Positions 6,147-6,303 of a stretch of 6,303 nt of DNA are shown here, piece after piece. The stretch is from an uncultured Alphaproteobacteria bacterium (lineage in GTDB: Bacteria; Pseudomonadota; Alphaproteobacteria; Caulobacterales; Aquidulcibacteraceae). The DNA lies in NCBI GenBank assembly GCA_937967725.1, contig CALBSY010000180.1, positions 1 through 6,303 of the forward strand. The letters run 5' to 3'. Each line of letters opens with the position of its first letter. Position 1 is the stretch's first letter. The notes beneath the pieces were generated by a model. That model saw only the letters and a list, made by a program, of their open reading frames with translations, did not search any database and had not been told where the DNA came from. A program made the position numbers and the translations under genes.

Positions 6147-6303
6147 ATGAAATTCGTGAAGGTAGCGGCGGCGTTCGCCGTGATGATGAGCGCGCCGATC
6201 GCCGCCGCGCAGGAACCGCAAGTGCCCGTCCCGGCGATCCAGGGCACGCTGCTCAGCGTCAACGCCGAGGGCATGGTCGAAGGCCGGCCGGATATGGCGA
6301 CGG
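6147..6303 (+). CDS. Exported SIMPL-domain (DUF541) protein, N-terminal part (partial)
   Basis: The first 52 codons of an exported protein are present; the gene runs off the right edge. A typical Sec signal peptide is visible: a basic start (MKFVK), a hydrophobic core (VAAAFAVMMSAPI) and an AAA cleavage site after about residue 21, leaving QEPQVP. The mature part begins GTLLSVNAEGMVEGRPDMAT. This resembles the first strand of SIMPL/DUF541 proteins (the YggE and Brucella BP26 family), where a 'V.GEG.V...PDMA' pattern is characteristic. Those proteins are periplasmic or outer-membrane associated and are linked to oxidative stress tolerance, though their biochemical role is unclear. The ATG at 6147-6149 follows GGAG at 6136-6139, seven bases away. 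It is divergent from the microprotein genes across a 160 bp gap. The family call rests on only about 30 mature residues. Confidence 0.75.
   Translation, partial: MKFVKVAAAFAVMMSAPIAAAQEPQVPVPAIQGTLLSVNAEGMVEGRPDMAT

Noticed and set aside
6053..6274. Minus-strand 73-codon frame opposite the SIMPL gene
   Set aside because: The plus strand has a good ribosome binding site, signal peptide and SIMPL-like start; the antisense frame has none.

Overview
The window reads as a chromosomal segment of a high-GC alphaproteobacterium. The RpoD N-terminus, the dnaG-rpoD pair and the GC-rich wobble positions fit Caulobacterales-like or related lineages, but the exact taxon is an inference. No mobile element, CRISPR array, tRNA or rRNA is visible.

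Left part, minus strand (1-2124): the first 59 codons of rpoD (housekeeping sigma-70, cut by the window edge) lie 40 bp downstream of a complete dnaG (primase, 634 aa). This is the dnaG-rpoD part of the macromolecular synthesis operon. A perfect TATAAT lies 29 bp upstream of the dnaG start, in the 128-170 bp region it shares with a divergent kinase gene.

Centre, plus strand (about 2295-5623): one large soluble hybrid histidine kinase gene with four PAS-type sensor domains, a GAF domain, HisKA, HATPase and a receiver domain. It is split between two reading frames by what looks like one missing base at about 3752, inside the fourth PAS domain. If the base is restored the protein is about 1109 aa. 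As written it is a frameshifted gene or a sequencing error. The stop of the first frame overlaps an in-frame ATG of the second frame as ATGA, so a separate GAF-kinase-receiver protein is conceivable.

Right part: two tandem minus-strand genes of 50 and 55 codons (5629-5781 and 5819-5986) encode paralogous microproteins that share the block RDAGPDAM..PPK.WDE.DEASDESFPASDPP. They converge on the kinase gene, with 5 bp between stop codons. Upstream of the 55-aa gene is a possible sigma-EcfG-type (general stress) promoter within a cluster of GGAAC half-sites. Divergent from them, the plus-strand gene at 6147 starts an exported SIMPL-domain (DUF541) protein that runs off the window.

The rpoD-dnaG block is core replication and transcription machinery. 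The rest looks like sensing or stress-related accessory content; a functional link between the kinase and the microproteins is only suggested by adjacency. The microprotein pair is the least explained part of the window.
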